Counted from the first letter of the stretch, positions 9,047 through 22,637 are shown. The stretch: DNA of 64,000 bases from JBBPXY01 sp038200435 (GCA_038200435.1 JBBPXY010000059.1:1-64000); one strand, 5' to 3'. Numbers and translations: made by a program. Notes: generated by a model from the sequence alone, not told the origin.

Positions 9047-9134
9047 TACCATTTCCGGTCGCGCCCGGGCGGATTTTCCGTTCGGCATTGTGCGACGATC
9101 CTCGACCGAGGTAGCGGAGGCCGCAACGGCCTCC
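9047..9134 (+). promoter_or_regulatory. Candidate promoter and leader hairpin before rpmJ
   Basis: The map-rpmJ gap (9028-9170) is too short for infA and encodes no similar peptide. It contains TACCAT at 9047-9052, a -10-like box. It also has a perfect eight-pair hairpin, GGAGGCCG-CAA-CGGCCTCC, at 9116-9134. This could start a separate alpha-operon transcript with a structured leader of about 110 bases. The reading is inferred from sequence only. Confidence 0.35.
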
Positions 9135-9170
9135 ATAGCCCGGCCGCCGGAACCACCAAGAGGAAATCAC

Positions 9171-9284
9171 GTGAAGGTACGACCGTCGGTGAAGCCGATG
9201 TGCGAGAAGTGCAAGATCATTCGGCGCCACGGCGCCGTGCTGGTCATCTGCCAGAACCCCCGCCACAAGCAGCGGCAGGGGTGA
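9171..9284 (+). CDS. rpmJ: 50S ribosomal protein L36
   Basis: A 37-residue zinc-ribbon protein, [20 protein letters not shown] and onward, with ligands C11, C14, C27 and H32. It starts at GTG 9171 with AGAGGAAATCAC just upstream supplying the ribosome binding site. This is the full family length. rpsM follows after 11 bases. Confidence 0.96.
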   Translation: MKVRPSVKPMCEKCKIIRRHGAVLVICQNPRHKQRQG

Positions 9285-9295
9285 TGGTCTAGAGC

Positions 9296-9679
9296 ATGGC
9301 TCGCATCTCCGGCATCAACATCCCGCTGAACAAGCGCGTCGAGATAGGTCTCACCTACATCTACGGCATTGGCCGTTCCTCTTCGAACGAGCTTCTGAGC
9401 AAGCTCGAGATCTCGCCCGACACCTACGTCCGCGACCTCACCGAGGACGAGGTCGGCAAACTGCGCGAGGCGATCGACGACGACCTCACGGTCGAGGGCG
9501 ACCTGCGCCGCGAGCGCTCGCAGAACGTCAAGCGCCTCATGGAGATCGGCTGCTACCGCGGCCTGCGCCACCGGCGCGGCCTGCCCGTCCGCGGGCAGAA
9601 GACCAAGACGAACGCACGCACGCGCAAGGGTCCCAAGCGGATGCAGGTGGCCGGCAAGAAGAAAGCGGTGAAGAAGTGA
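9296..9679 (+). CDS. rpsM: 30S ribosomal protein S13
   Basis: A 127-residue protein with [20 protein letters not shown] at the start, the helix-two-turn-helix region [12 protein letters not shown], and [16 protein letters not shown] before a basic tail. S13 sits in the 30S head and contacts tRNA and L5. Its final bases overlap the GTG start of rpsK. Confidence 0.97.
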   Translation: MARISGINIPLNKRVEIGLTYIYGIGRSSSNELLSKLEISPDTYVRDLTEDEVGKLREAIDDDLTVEGDLRRERSQNVKRLMEIGCYRGLRHRRGLPVRGQKTKTNARTRKGPKRMQVAGKKKAVKK

Positions 9680-10074
9680 GCCCCGCTCCCAAGCGCCCGG
9701 CACGCGGCCGCCGCAAGGTCAAGAAGAACATCCCCGTGGGCCAGGCCCACATCAAGACCTCGTTCAACAACACGATCGTCGCGCTCACCGACCGCGAGGG
9801 CAACGTAATCGCGTGGGAGTCGGCCGGCGGCGCAGGCTTCAAGGGCTCGCGCAAGTCCACGCCCTTCGCCGCCCAGGTGACGGCCGACGCCGCCGCCCGC
9901 AAGGGCATCGAGCACGGACTGCAGAAGGTCGAGGTCTTCGTCAAGGGGCCCGGCTCGGGTCGCGAGACCGCGATTCGCTCCCTCCAGGCCGCCGGCCTCG
10001 AGGTCATGGGCGTCAAGGACGTCACCCCGCAGGCCCACAACGGCTGCCGCCCCCGCAAGCGGCGCCGGGTATAG
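9676..10074 (+). CDS. rpsK: 30S ribosomal protein S11
   Basis: A 132-residue protein with [40 protein letters not shown] and the terminal [15 protein letters not shown] typical of S11, which lines the 30S platform near the mRNA path. It starts at GTG 9676 overlapping rpsM by four bases. Confidence 0.97.
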   Translation: MSPAPKRPARGRRKVKKNIPVGQAHIKTSFNNTIVALTDREGNVIAWESAGGAGFKGSRKSTPFAAQVTADAAARKGIEHGLQKVEVFVKGPGSGRETAIRSLQAAGLEVMGVKDVTPQAHNGCRPRKRRRV

Positions 10075-10087
10075 GACGCTTTTCCAG

Positions 10088-10708
10088 ATGGCTAGAGATA
10101 CCTCTCCCCAGTGCAAGATGTGCCGCCGCGAAGGGCAGAAGCTCTTCCTCAAAGGCGAACGCTGCCTCACGGACAAGTGCGGCGTCGAGCGGCGGTCCTA
10201 CCCGCCGGGCGACCACGGCCGCGGGCGCCAGAAGCAGAGCGAGTACCGGGTGCAGCTGCGCGAGAAGCAGAAGGCGCGCCGTTACTACGGCGTCCTCGAG
10301 CGCCAGTTCCGCAACTACTACGCCAAGGCGAGCCGCCAGCCCGGCGTCACCGGCGAGAACCTTCTGCGGATGCTCGAGTGCCGCTTCGACAACGTGCTGG
10401 TCCGACTCGGCTTCGCCGCCTCGCGGCGTCAGGCCCGCCAGCTGATCGGCCACGGCCACTGGACCATCAACGGCCGTCGCGTCGACATCCCGAGCTACCA
10501 GGTGAGGGAGGGCGACGTGATCGCCGTCAAGGCGACGACATCGGCCAAGCAGGTCATCGGCGACGCGACCGAGCTCTCCGGCCAGGTGCCGGCGTGGTTG
10601 CAGGCCGATCACGACTCGCTGACGGCGAAGGTGCTGCGGATCCCCGAGCGTCGGGAGATCGCCGCGCCCGTCGTGGAGCAGCTCATCGTCGAGCTCTACT
10701 CCAAGTAG
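10088..10708 (+). CDS. rpsD: 30S ribosomal protein S4 (zinc type)
   Basis: A 206-residue protein. The N-terminal zinc site uses C9, C12, C26 and C31. The later S4 RNA-binding domain has [20 protein letters not shown] and the conserved RVDIPSYQV stretch. S4 starts 16S rRNA folding and in many bacteria also represses the alpha operon. It is full length. It is followed by a 97-base gap before rpoA containing a GC hairpin around CCGCGCG at 10724-10746. Confidence 0.97.
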   Translation: MARDTSPQCKMCRREGQKLFLKGERCLTDKCGVERRSYPPGDHGRGRQKQSEYRVQLREKQKARRYYGVLERQFRNYYAKASRQPGVTGENLLRMLECRFDNVLVRLGFAASRRQARQLIGHGHWTINGRRVDIPSYQVREGDVIAVKATTSAKQVIGDATELSGQVPAWLQADHDSLTAKVLRIPERREIAAPVVEQLIVELYSK

Positions 10709-10805
10709 GCGAAAGTTTCACAGCCGCGCGGTTTCCCCGCGCGCGGCCTCCGAGAGCCGCTCCTACTGGGGCGGCGCCCCGACACGACGACGTTAGGACC
10801 CTTTG

Positions 10806-11792
10806 ATGCTCGACTTCCAGCTCCCCCAGATCTCCGGCGAAACCGTCGACGAGAACCGCGGCTCCTTCATCATCGAGCCCCTCGACCGCGGGTTCGGCTA
10901 CACGTTCGGCAACTCGCTGCGCAGGGTGCTGCTGTCGTCGCTCGCCGGGGCCGCCGTCACGAGCGTGCGGATCGAGGGTGTCGCCCACGAGTTCTCGACG
11001 ATCAAGGGCGTCAAGGAGGACGTGACCGACATCGTGCTCAACCTCAAGGGCATCGTCTGCCGCATGCACTCCGACGCGACGGAGATCGAGGCGCCGCTGG
11101 TGGTCACCGGCCCCGGCGACATCACCGCCAAGGACATCGACTTGCCCTCGGGCGTCGAGGTCCTCGGGCCCGACACCCACATCGCCACGCTCGAGAAGAA
11201 GACGAAGCTCGAGCTGTACCTGACGATCGGCCGCGGCCGCGGCTACCGCCCAGCCGAGGAGAACAAGTCAGACGACCAGCCGATCGGCGTCATCCCGATC
11301 GACTCGATCTTCTCGCCGGTGCGCCGCGTGGCCTACAACGTCGAGCAGGCGCGCGTCGGTCAGCGCACCGATTACGATCGGCTCACGCTCGACATCGAGA
11401 CCGACGGCTCGATCGATCCGCCGGCGGCGCTTCGCCAGGCGGCGGAGATCCTGATCTCGCAGCTCGCGATCTTCACGGATGCCGAGCGTGTGGCCGAGCT
11501 GCGCGACACGGGGGCGAACTCCCTCGAGGCGACCGCGGGCGCCAACGGCTCCGGGACCCTCGGCACCACCGGGGGTCGCGCTCCCAACGCCATGGACGAC
11601 ATCCTCATCGAGGAGCTCGAGCTGGGCGTGCGCTCCTACAACTGCCTCAAGCGCGCGGGTATCCAGACGGTCGGCGACCTCGTGGCCAAGAGCGAGGGTG
11701 AGCTCAACGCGATCCCGAACTTCGGCAAGAAGTCAATCGACGAGGTCATCGAGACGCTCGAGACGCGCGGTCTCGGGCTGCGCGACGACTAA
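10806..11792 (+). CDS. rpoA: RNA polymerase subunit alpha
   Basis: A 328-residue protein with the assembly domain ([20 protein letters not shown]), the second domain ending near [19 protein letters not shown], and the C-terminal helix-hairpin-helix domain ([15 protein letters not shown]). A Gly/Ala/Asn-rich linker of about 25 residues joins the domains. ATG 10806 follows AGGA at 10795-10798; the TTG just before it is not needed. It dimerises to start polymerase assembly and its C-terminal domain reads UP elements and activators. Confidence 0.97.
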   Translation: MLDFQLPQISGETVDENRGSFIIEPLDRGFGYTFGNSLRRVLLSSLAGAAVTSVRIEGVAHEFSTIKGVKEDVTDIVLNLKGIVCRMHSDATEIEAPLVVTGPGDITAKDIDLPSGVEVLGPDTHIATLEKKTKLELYLTIGRGRGYRPAEENKSDDQPIGVIPIDSIFSPVRRVAYNVEQARVGQRTDYDRLTLDIETDGSIDPPAALRQAAEILISQLAIFTDAERVAELRDTGANSLEATAGANGSGTLGTTGGRAPNAMDDILIEELELGVRSYNCLKRAGIQTVGDLVAKSEGELNAIPNFGKKSIDEVIETLETRGLGLRDD

Positions 11793-11800
11793 GGACCTCC

Positions 11801-12154
11801 ATGCGCCACCAGCAAAACCGCTACCAGCTGAGCCGCAGTGCGTCACATCGCAAGGCGCTGCTGCGCAACCTCTGCCGTGAGGTGATCGAGCACGAGCGCA
11901 TCAAGACCTCGGAGACGAAGGCCAAGGCCGTCAAGCCCGAGGTGGAGAAGCTCATCACGCTCGCCAAGCGCGGTGACCTGCACGCGCGCCGGCAGGCGCT
12001 CTCCCAGCTCGGTCAGGACAAGTCGATCGTCTACAAGCTGTTCGAGGAGATCGCGCCTCGCTACGAGGCGCGCCCCGGCGGGTACACCCGCATCCTCAAG
12101 CTGGGCCCGCGCCGCTCGGACTCGACCGAGATGGTCTTCCTCGAGCTCGTCTAG
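11801..12154 (+). CDS. rplQ: 50S ribosomal protein L17
   Basis: A 117-residue protein with [20 protein letters not shown], the [18 protein letters not shown] segment and a C-terminal [20 protein letters not shown], all classic for L17. It follows rpoA after eight bases and closes the alpha operon. The next gene, truA, is in the same frame directly after its TAG stop. Confidence 0.97.
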   Translation: MRHQQNRYQLSRSASHRKALLRNLCREVIEHERIKTSETKAKAVKPEVEKLITLAKRGDLHARRQALSQLGQDKSIVYKLFEEIAPRYEARPGGYTRILKLGPRRSDSTEMVFLELV

Positions 12155-12166
12155 AAGCGGGCAGAG

Positions 12167-12910
12167 GTAACCACCACCGCCCTCACTCTCGAGTACGACG
12201 GGGGCGGCTTTGCCGGGTGGGCCCGCCAGCCCGGGCGGCGGACCGTGCAGGAAGAGGTGGAACGGGCACTGTCGACCGTCTGCCGTGAGCCCGTGGCGCT
12301 CGAAGTCGCGGGTCGCACCGACGCCGGTGTTCACGCGCTCGCCCAGGTCGCCAGTTATGACGGGCCTCCCGTTAGCGCGCACCGGCTCGGCGGGCTGCTG
12401 CCGCGTGACGTCTCGGCTGTGGCCGCCGAGCGCCGGCCCGAGGGCTGGAGCGCCCGCCACGACGCCACGAGCCGCGCCTACTGCTACAGGATCCTCAGCC
12501 GTGGCGCCCCTGCGCCGCTCGAGCGGCAGCGTGAGCTCTGGTGGCGGCGCCAAATCGACCGGGGCGCCATGCGCGCCTGCGTCGAAGCGCTCCCAGGCCG
12601 GCACGACTTCAGAGCATTCACGCCCGCCGATACGACGCACACCCGCTTCGATCGCATGGTGCTTTCCGCCCACCTCGAGGAGGACGGCGACCGCCTGGCG
12701 CTGTGGGTCGAGGCCGACTCGTTCGTCCGGCACATGAACCGGGTGCTCGTGGGCACGATGCTCGAGGTCGCAGGCGGCCTGCGTACCGTCGATTCGTTCG
12801 TCGGGTTCCTGCGTGGCGCGCCGCGCGCCTCCGCGGGGCCGACCGCCCCGCCACATGGGCTCTACCTCGTGGGTGTCGGCTACGAGGACGAGCGCGTTCT
12901 GACGGCGTGA
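12167..12910 (+). CDS. truA: tRNA pseudouridine(38-40) synthase TruA, start codon not canonical
   Basis: TruA isomerises uridines 38-40 in the tRNA anticodon arm. The catalytic aspartate is in GRTDAGVHALAQV, and DGGGFAGWARQPG in the N-terminal strand and the late FVRHMNRVLVGTMLEV region are conserved. The conserved frame runs back to the rplQ stop at 12152-12154 without any ATG, GTG, TTG or CTG before the ALTLEYDG strand. GTA 12167, after GCAGAG, stands where GTG would be expected. The next GTG (12245) would delete the conserved N-terminal strand. Function is clear; the true start is not. Confidence 0.85.
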   Translation, partial: VTTTALTLEYDGGGFAGWARQPGRRTVQEEVERALSTVCREPVALEVAGRTDAGVHALAQVASYDGPPVSAHRLGGLLPRDVSAVAAERRPEGWSARHDATSRAYCYRILSRGAPAPLERQRELWWRRQIDRGAMRACVEALPGRHDFRAFTPADTTHTRFDRMVLSAHLEEDGDRLALWVEADSFVRHMNRVLVGTMLEVAGGLRTVDSFVGFLRGAPRASAGPTAPPHGLYLVGVGYEDERVLTA

Positions 12911-12977
12911 GTGGTAGACGCGGATTCAGGGAGGACAGCCACCTCTTCCTCGATCTGGACGATAGGGTCGCGAACCG

Positions 12978-13589
12978 ATGCGTCGCCACCAGCAGGACAC
13001 CGAGCGTGACGAGCTCATGCGCCAGTTGCGCGCGCGCCATCCTGGGCTGCGCGAGGCGCTGCTCGCGGACGCGAGTGTCACCGCCGCCTATCGCGGCGAG
13101 CGCCACGAGTTCCGCTCGAGGGCTGACGCGCTGCTGCAGACCGTGCGCCTGATGTGGGTCGCCGACGCGTTCCTCGCGCAAGCTCTTTACCGCGTCAAGG
13201 CAAGCCTCCAGCGGCGAGGCGTTCCGGTGCTCCCTCGGCTCGCGCATCGCGCCGCGATGGCGCTGGCCCAGGTCTCGATCGGCGACCCGGTCGTGATGGC
13301 ACCCGGCGTCTACATCGTGCACGGCCAGGTCGTGATCGACGGCGTCGTCGACATCGCCTCCGGGGTGGTGATCGCGCCGTGGGTCACGGTCGGGCTCCGG
13401 GCGGGCATCGTGCGTGGGCCGAACATCGAGGCGGGTGTGAGTATCGGCACCGGTGCGAAGGTCATCGGGCCGATCACGGTCGGCGCAGACGCACAGGTCG
13501 GGGCCAACGCCGTCGTTGTCAGGGACGTAGGGGCGGGCGCGACTGTGGTGGGGGCCCCGGCGCGTCCGGTGGACGCCGCCAGCGGCTGA
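12978..13589 (+). CDS. Acyltransferase of the serine O-acetyltransferase type (hexapeptide repeats)
   Basis: A 203-residue protein. The first 95 residues are helical, like the N-terminal part of CysE. From about residue 100 the protein is a left-handed beta-helix with hexapeptide repeats (VIDGVVDIASGVVIAPWVTV), ending GANAVVVRDVGAGATVVGAP. Such proteins transfer acetyl groups from acetyl-CoA, most often to serine for cysteine synthesis. I cannot place the two catalytic histidines of true CysE with confidence, so the substrate is open. TAGGGT at 12963-12968 is a possible -10 box. Confidence 0.65.
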   Translation: MRRHQQDTERDELMRQLRARHPGLREALLADASVTAAYRGERHEFRSRADALLQTVRLMWVADAFLAQALYRVKASLQRRGVPVLPRLAHRAAMALAQVSIGDPVVMAPGVYIVHGQVVIDGVVDIASGVVIAPWVTVGLRAGIVRGPNIEAGVSIGTGAKVIGPITVGADAQVGANAVVVRDVGAGATVVGAPARPVDAASG

Positions 13590-13656
13590 GTCACTCCCCA
13601 AACGCCGCGAGGGGGGCGGATATGAGGCCTGGCTCGCCTCTACCATCCAGCGCTCC

Positions 13657-17772
<4,116 letters not shown>

Positions 17773-17834
17773 CGTTGACAACAACCCAGCGGCCGGTGAG
17801 ACGGAGCGCTCACCCGGGCTGCCTCCCTTCACCG

Positions 17835-17840
17835 TACAAT
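17835..17840 (+). promoter_or_regulatory. Candidate -10 element for the patatin-like gene (TACAAT)
   Basis: TACAAT overlaps the first possible ATG (17839) and lies ten bases before the second (17851). If it is the -10 box, translation must begin at 17851. The TTGACA at 17775 is too far away to be its partner. Confidence 0.35.
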
Positions 17841-17850
17841 GCCTCACGAC

Positions 17851-19137
17851 ATGGGCAAGGTCGTCAACCTCGATGCCCAGGCCAAGAGCCGCAGGCGCGC
17901 TTCGGGCGCCCGCAGCACAGCGGCCGGCAAAGAGCGCCGCGGTCGCCCGCGTTCGCGCACCGCCCTGGTGCTCGGCGGCGGAGGCTTCACCGGCGGCGTG
18001 TACGAGATCGGCGCGCTTCGGGCTCTCGATCTGCTCTCGGTCAACCGCACCGTCAACCAGTTCGACATCTACGTCGGCACGAGCGCCGGAGCGTTCGTCG
18101 CCGCCCTGGCGGCCAACGGCGTGACGCCCGAGGAGATGATGCGGGTGGTCTCGGGCCAGACCCCCTCGCCCTTCCGCGACGTGGATGTCGGCACTCTCCT
18201 GCGTCCGAACATCGGCGAGTTCGTCACGAAGGCGGCGAGCATGCCGCTCCGTCTCCTGAAGCTTGCCCGCACCCTGCCCGGCCAGCTCGGCCAGATGACG
18301 GTCATGGACATCGTGCTCGGCATCGCGGAAGGCCTTCCGTCCGGGATCTACTCCGGGTCGGGCATCGAGAGCTACATGCGCGAGGTGCTCTCCGACCCCG
18401 ACCGCACCGATGACTTCCGCATGCTCGAGCGCGAGCTCTACCTCGCGGCTACCGACCTCGATACGTGCGAGCGCATCGTGCTCGGCGCCAACGACTGGGA
18501 CGACGTGCCGATCTCGTCCGCGGTGCGCGCCTCGACCGCCCTGCCCATGGTCTACAAGCCGACCACGCTGAAAGGCCGCGAGCTCATCGACGGCGGCATC
18601 GTGTCGACCACCAACGTCGACATCGCCGTCGAGGCGGGGGCGAAGTTCATCGTCGTCATCAACCCGCTGGTGCCCTACGTCAACGACTTCCAGAAGCGCG
18701 TGCCCACCCTCCGCGGATCTCGCCCGCGACGAGTATCCGACATGGGTTTTCCGCAGATCGGCTACCAGACCTTCAAGCTTCTGGCCTACCAGCGCCTCCA
18801 CGAGCTCGCGCGCCAGTGGGAGTCGCGCTACCCGGGCGTCGACATCGTGCTGATCGAGCCTGACCCGAACGACGAGCTGATGTTCCAGACGAGCGTCATG
18901 AACTTCGCCTCACGGGTCGACATCGCCCGCCACGGGTTCCAGTCGGTGACCATCAAGCTCGCTCAGGACTACGAGGAGTTCAAGGAGGTCTGCGCGCGGC
19001 ACGGCATCGAGATCTCGGCGACGCGCGTGCGCAAGGTCGTCAAGCACTTCGGGGCCGAACGAGAGAAGACCCGCGCGTGGCGAAAGATCCTCGAGCAGAC
19101 CACCAGCGCGGTGCTGCGCCAGTCGGGCTCTCACTAA
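17851..19137 (+). CDS. Patatin-like phospholipase family protein
   Basis: A 428-residue lipid acyl hydrolase of the patatin family. It has the oxyanion loop LVLGGGGFTGGVYEIGAL, the nucleophile elbow GTSAG and the Asp of the catalytic dyad in IDGGIV. A basic disordered stretch precedes the domain, and about 200 residues after it carry no motif I know. ATG 17851 is preferred because of the -10 box; ATG 17839 would add four residues. The lipid substrate is unknown. No signal peptide is visible, so it is probably cytoplasmic. Confidence 0.82.
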   Translation: MGKVVNLDAQAKSRRRASGARSTAAGKERRGRPRSRTALVLGGGGFTGGVYEIGALRALDLLSVNRTVNQFDIYVGTSAGAFVAALAANGVTPEEMMRVVSGQTPSPFRDVDVGTLLRPNIGEFVTKAASMPLRLLKLARTLPGQLGQMTVMDIVLGIAEGLPSGIYSGSGIESYMREVLSDPDRTDDFRMLERELYLAATDLDTCERIVLGANDWDDVPISSAVRASTALPMVYKPTTLKGRELIDGGIVSTTNVDIAVEAGAKFIVVINPLVPYVNDFQKRVPTLRGSRPRRVSDMGFPQIGYQTFKLLAYQRLHELARQWESRYPGVDIVLIEPDPNDELMFQTSVMNFASRVDIARHGFQSVTIKLAQDYEEFKEVCARHGIEISATRVRKVVKHFGAEREKTRAWRKILEQTTSAVLRQSGSH

Positions 19138-19149
19138 GAGAGCCGACGT

Positions 19150-20250
19150 TCACTCGCTGCGCAGAGCGTCGAGCAGCCGGTCGCTCGCGCCCGGGCTCTG
19201 GATCGCGACGCGCACCCGCTCCTCGTCGCCCACCTCGCTGCCCGGCCACGCCGTCACCGCGCCGTGGCGCAGCTGCTCCATGAGATTCCGAACGGGCACA
19301 CCGGGGCGGCGCAGCCAGAGGAAGTTCGCCTGGCTCGGCGCTACGTCGATGTCCGAGCCTGACAAGGCGTCGAGCAGCCGGACGCGCTCCGCGGCGACGG
19401 CCGCGCGGCGGCGGGTGAGCAGCGGCCCGCACTCGGCCAGGGCGGTCAGCGCGCCGGCCTGTACCGGTGTGCTCAGCCCGAGCTCGGGCTCGAGGCGCTC
19501 GAGCACCTCTTGGGAGCCATCTCCCCCTAGCGCCCAGCCGCATCGCAGTCCCGCCAGCCCGTAGGCCTTGGAAAGCGTGCGAAAGACGATAAGCCGCGGG
19601 TGGTCCTCGAGGAGGGGCAGCGCGGCGTCCGGGTCCTCGGCCTCGACGAAGTGGCCCAGGGCCTCGTCGACGAGCACCCAGACGCGGTCAGGAAGCGACC
19701 GTAACAGCTCTCCCAGCGCCGCCGAGGGCAGGTACTCGCCCGTCGGGTCGTTCGGGTTGCACACCACGATCACGCGCGTGTGCTCCGTGACCGCTGCGAG
19801 CAGTCGGCTGGGATCGAACCCCCCGGTGACGGGGACGGCCCGCGCGCCCGCGCGCCGCGCCATTTGCGGATAGAGGGAGTAGGACGGCCAGGGGGTGAGC
19901 AGCTCGTCCCCTGGCTCGAGCAGCGCGAGCGCCGCGTCGGCGAGCAGCTGTGCCGCCCCGTGGCCCGCGACGACGCGCGTGGGCTCGAGGCCGCTGCGGC
20001 GCGCGATGTCCGCCCTCAGCTGCACCGCGTGCGGGTCGGGCGCGCGGTTGAGCGCCCCGCGGGCGGCAAACGTCACCGCCGCAACGACGTCGGGGTGAGG
20101 GAACTCATGCCAGGTGGTGCGCGAGAGGTCGAGCGCCTCGATGGTCGCCAGCGCCTGCTGCCGGCGTTCGGTCGAGCGAGAACGGAAGATGTGAGCGACC
20201 TCCTCGTCCGACATCCCCGAGAACTGCCGGTAGTAGTCGAGCAGGCCCAA
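19150..20250 (-). CDS. Fold-type I aminotransferase, histidinol-phosphate aminotransferase-like
   Basis: A 366-residue PLP enzyme. The internal aldimine lysine is in RTLSKAYGLAGLRCGW, the aspartate in VLVDEALGHF, and NPNDPTGEYL is the family's substrate loop. The closest family is HisC/CobD-like class I/II aminotransferases. It stands outside any histidine operon, so histidinol phosphate, phenylalanine or threonine phosphate are all possible substrates. The start at TTG 20250 is uncertain. It lies 13 bases downstream of a small membrane protein gene on the same strand. Confidence 0.75.
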   Translation of the reverse strand: MGLLDYYRQFSGMSDEEVAHIFRSRSTERRQQALATIEALDLSRTTWHEFPHPDVVAAVTFAARGALNRAPDPHAVQLRADIARRSGLEPTRVVAGHGAAQLLADAALALLEPGDELLTPWPSYSLYPQMARRAGARAVPVTGGFDPSRLLAAVTEHTRVIVVCNPNDPTGEYLPSAALGELLRSLPDRVWVLVDEALGHFVEAEDPDAALPLLEDHPRLIVFRTLSKAYGLAGLRCGWALGGDGSQEVLERLEPELGLSTPVQAGALTALAECGPLLTRRRAAVAAERVRLLDALSGSDIDVAPSQANFLWLRRPGVPVRNLMEQLRHGAVTAWPGSEVGDEERVRVAIQSPGASDRLLDALRSE

Positions 20251-20263
20251 AGCGCTCGCGCGG

Positions 20264-20740
20264 TTAGAGCGAGATGCCGACGGGGGCCAGTTGGGCTCCC
20301 GAGAAGAGCAGCAGCCAGCCCGTGAAGAGGATGGTGCCGATCGCGCACGTGATCACGAAGATCTTGCCGAGCGTGCCGTGCTTCTGGTCGTGGCCGCCCG
20401 CGCGGCGAATGAGGATCCAGGCGTGATCGAGGCGCTTGAGCAACATCAGTGCCAACAGGAGCGTCGCGACGAGCAGGACGAACGCGCTCAAGATCCCGAA
20501 GGAGACGCTGCCCGTCCAGTACTGCACGTGCGAGCCGAACCAGAGGCCCGCCATCGGCATCGGCCCCCAGAAGAGCAGGTTGATGAACGTCATGGTGGCC
20601 AGCAGGGCCCAAGCCAGGGCGCGGTCACGAGCCTGGCGGCGAGAGCTGCCGGCCTCCGGGATGTCGCGGTAGCGGACGGGCTTGGTCCCCGGCCGCCGGC
20701 CGATGAAAAGCCCGCCGTTGTCGGTGGGGTCGACCCTCAT
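20264..20740 (-). CDS. Uncharacterised membrane protein
   Basis: A 158-residue protein I cannot name. The first 35 residues are polar and basic (FIGRRPGTKPVRYRDIPE), then come three hydrophobic helices: LAWALLATMTFINLLFWGP, GILSAFVLLVATLLLALML and FVITCAIGTILFTGWLLLF. It starts at ATG 20740 with TACCCT six bases upstream on the same strand and no ribosome binding site. It is probably the first gene of a two-gene unit with the aminotransferase. Confidence 0.7.
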   Translation of the reverse strand: MRVDPTDNGGLFIGRRPGTKPVRYRDIPEAGSSRRQARDRALAWALLATMTFINLLFWGPMPMAGLWFGSHVQYWTGSVSFGILSAFVLLVATLLLALMLLKRLDHAWILIRRAGGHDQKHGTLGKIFVITCAIGTILFTGWLLLFSGAQLAPVGISL

Positions 20741-20746
20741 GCTCTG

Positions 20747-20752
20747 AGGGTA
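20747..20752 (-). promoter_or_regulatory. Candidate -10 element (TACCCT) for the membrane protein gene
   Basis: TACCCT on the minus strand ends six bases before ATG 20740. It fits the leaderless spacing seen elsewhere in this window. No convincing -35 box. Confidence 0.4.
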
Positions 20753-20777
20753 CCCGGGCGAGCCACTCTTCAGCGCA

Positions 20778-22559
20778 TCAGTACAGCGAGTCGAACAGCT
20801 CGGCGTACTTCTCGTTCACGACGTTCCGCTTGACCTTCAGCGTGGGAGTGAGCTCGCCGGTCTCCTGGGAGAGATCATGGTCGAGGATGCAGAACTTCTT
20901 GACCTGCTCGACCTGTGCGTACTTCGAGTTGACCCCGTCGAGCAGTCCCTGCACCAGCGCTTTCACCTTCTCGTTCTGCGCCAGCGTGGCCATGTCGGTC
21001 GGGAGCCCTTGCTCCTTCGCCCACGGGACGATCTCCTCCTCGTCGAGTGTCACGAGCACGACGGGATACGGGCGCCGGTCACCGTGCATCACGGCCTGCG
21101 AGATCCAGCGCGAAGCTTTTAGGTCGTTCTCGATGTTGGCCGGCGTGAGGTTCTTGCCGCCGGCCGTAATGATGATGTCCTTCTTGCGGCCGGTGATCGA
21201 CAGGTAGCCGTCGGAGTCGAGCGATCCGAGGTCGCCCGTGTGCAGCCACCCGTCCTCGATGGCCCCGAAGCTCGCGTCGGTCATCTTGTAGTAGCCGCCG
21301 AAGATGTTCCGGCCCTTCAACAGGATCTCGCCGTCGTCGGCGATCTTTATCTCGACGCCCGGCAGAGCGCGGCCCACCGTCCCGAACCGGTGGTTTGCCG
21401 GAGTCGAGTAGGTCGCGACCGTCGAGGTCTCCGTCATCCCGTAACCCTCGAGCACGGGGACACCGCAGGCCCAGAAGAACTCGAGGATGTCCTGGGCGAT
21501 CGGTGCCGCCCCCGTGACGGCTTGGCGCACCTGGCCCCCGAACGCGGCGCGCACCTTCGAGAAGAGCTGCTCGTCGGCCTGGGCGAAAGGCGCCCGCAAC
21601 TCCTCCGGGATCTCCTGTCCCGCCATCTCGAGGTTGCGCACCTTCTTGCCGAGGGCCACGGCCTGCGCGATCTGCTCAGGGTCCCCGTGCGAGGTGACCA
21701 TCGTGTAGAGCTTCTCGAAGATCCGCGGGACCGAGGGGAAGTACGTGGGGCTGGTCTCGGAGAGCTCCGCGATGATCTGCTTCGTGTCGCCGCCGAAGTA
21801 AGCGAGCACGCTGCCGACGTCGAAGGACAGCAGCTGGATCAGCAGCGCGAAGGAGTGGGCGAGCGGCAGGTAGAGGTAGCTGGTCTCGCCCGCCGCGAGC
21901 TGGTTCGTCTCCCGGCACATGTCCATCACCGCGCGGTAGTTGCCGTGGGTGAGGACGCAGCCCTTGGGCGGGCCTGTTGTGCCCGAGGTGTAGATGAACG
22001 TGAAGGGATCGTCGGGGCCGACTGCCTCGCTGCGCTGCCGTAGCTCGGCTACATCGCCCGCGCGGCCACGCTCGCGCACGTCGTCGAGCGCGATGCCCGT
22101 TTTGCCCGGCCCGTCCATGACGATGATCGTCTCGAGCTTGGGCAGGCGGTCGCGGACCTCGAGGATCTTCGCCTCCTGGGTGGCGTCCTCGCAGACGATC
22201 GCGCGGGCCTCGGAGTTGCCCACCACCCACTCGCATTCCTCGGGCGCGTTCGTCGGGTAGATCGGCACCACGACGCCCCCGGCGCTGGCGATGGCGAAGT
22301 CGCAGTAGGTCCACTCGGGACGCGTGTTGGCCAGCAGGCAGACACGGTCCCCGGCCGCCAGGCCCAAAGAGATCAGGCCAAGAGCGATCTCGTCGACGGC
22401 CTGGCCCACTTCGCCGTAGGTGACGTCGTGCCAAGCGCCGTCACGCTTGAAGCGCACCGCCAGTTGATCCCCGCGCTGCTCGGCAGCCCGGGACATGAGG
22501 TCGGCGATGGTCTTCGAGCCCGTAGCCGATACGGGCGCCGAGGCGGTGGTGGCCTCCAT
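20778..22559 (-). CDS. Long-chain fatty acid-CoA ligase (AMP-forming)
   Basis: A 593-residue acyl-adenylate enzyme that activates fatty acids with ATP and CoA. The P-loop-like motif is FIYTSGTTGPPKGC. The later YGMTETSTV, WLHTGDLGSLDSDGYLSITG and the final GELTPTLKVKRNVV lysine region are all present. Overall it matches the FadD15/bubblegum type. ATG 22559 has a strong GGAGGA six bases upstream, which decides it over 22598. A small protein gene lies 78 bases upstream on the same strand and may be coexpressed. Confidence 0.93.
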   Translation of the reverse strand: MEATTASAPVSATGSKTIADLMSRAAEQRGDQLAVRFKRDGAWHDVTYGEVGQAVDEIALGLISLGLAAGDRVCLLANTRPEWTYCDFAIASAGGVVVPIYPTNAPEECEWVVGNSEARAIVCEDATQEAKILEVRDRLPKLETIIVMDGPGKTGIALDDVRERGRAGDVAELRQRSEAVGPDDPFTFIYTSGTTGPPKGCVLTHGNYRAVMDMCRETNQLAAGETSYLYLPLAHSFALLIQLLSFDVGSVLAYFGGDTKQIIAELSETSPTYFPSVPRIFEKLYTMVTSHGDPEQIAQAVALGKKVRNLEMAGQEIPEELRAPFAQADEQLFSKVRAAFGGQVRQAVTGAAPIAQDILEFFWACGVPVLEGYGMTETSTVATYSTPANHRFGTVGRALPGVEIKIADDGEILLKGRNIFGGYYKMTDASFGAIEDGWLHTGDLGSLDSDGYLSITGRKKDIIITAGGKNLTPANIENDLKASRWISQAVMHGDRRPYPVVLVTLDEEEIVPWAKEQGLPTDMATLAQNEKVKALVQGLLDGVNSKYAQVEQVKKFCILDHDLSQETGELTPTLKVKRNVVNEKYAELFDSLY

Positions 22560-22637
22560 GACATCTCCTCCAAAAAGAACGTCGTGGTCGGCCGCCAAGT
22601 CTATTGCGCGTAGCCGCGCAGGACCACCTCGACAGCG

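Noticed and set aside
12155..12166. rplQ-truA as one fused protein
   Set aside because: The frames are the same, but the rplQ TAG stop lies between and both products have their full normal lengths. Readthrough is kept only as a possibility in the truA finding.
17775..17780. TTGACA as a -35 box for the patatin-like gene
   Set aside because: No -10-like sequence lies 16-18 bases downstream, and TACAAT is 54 bases away.
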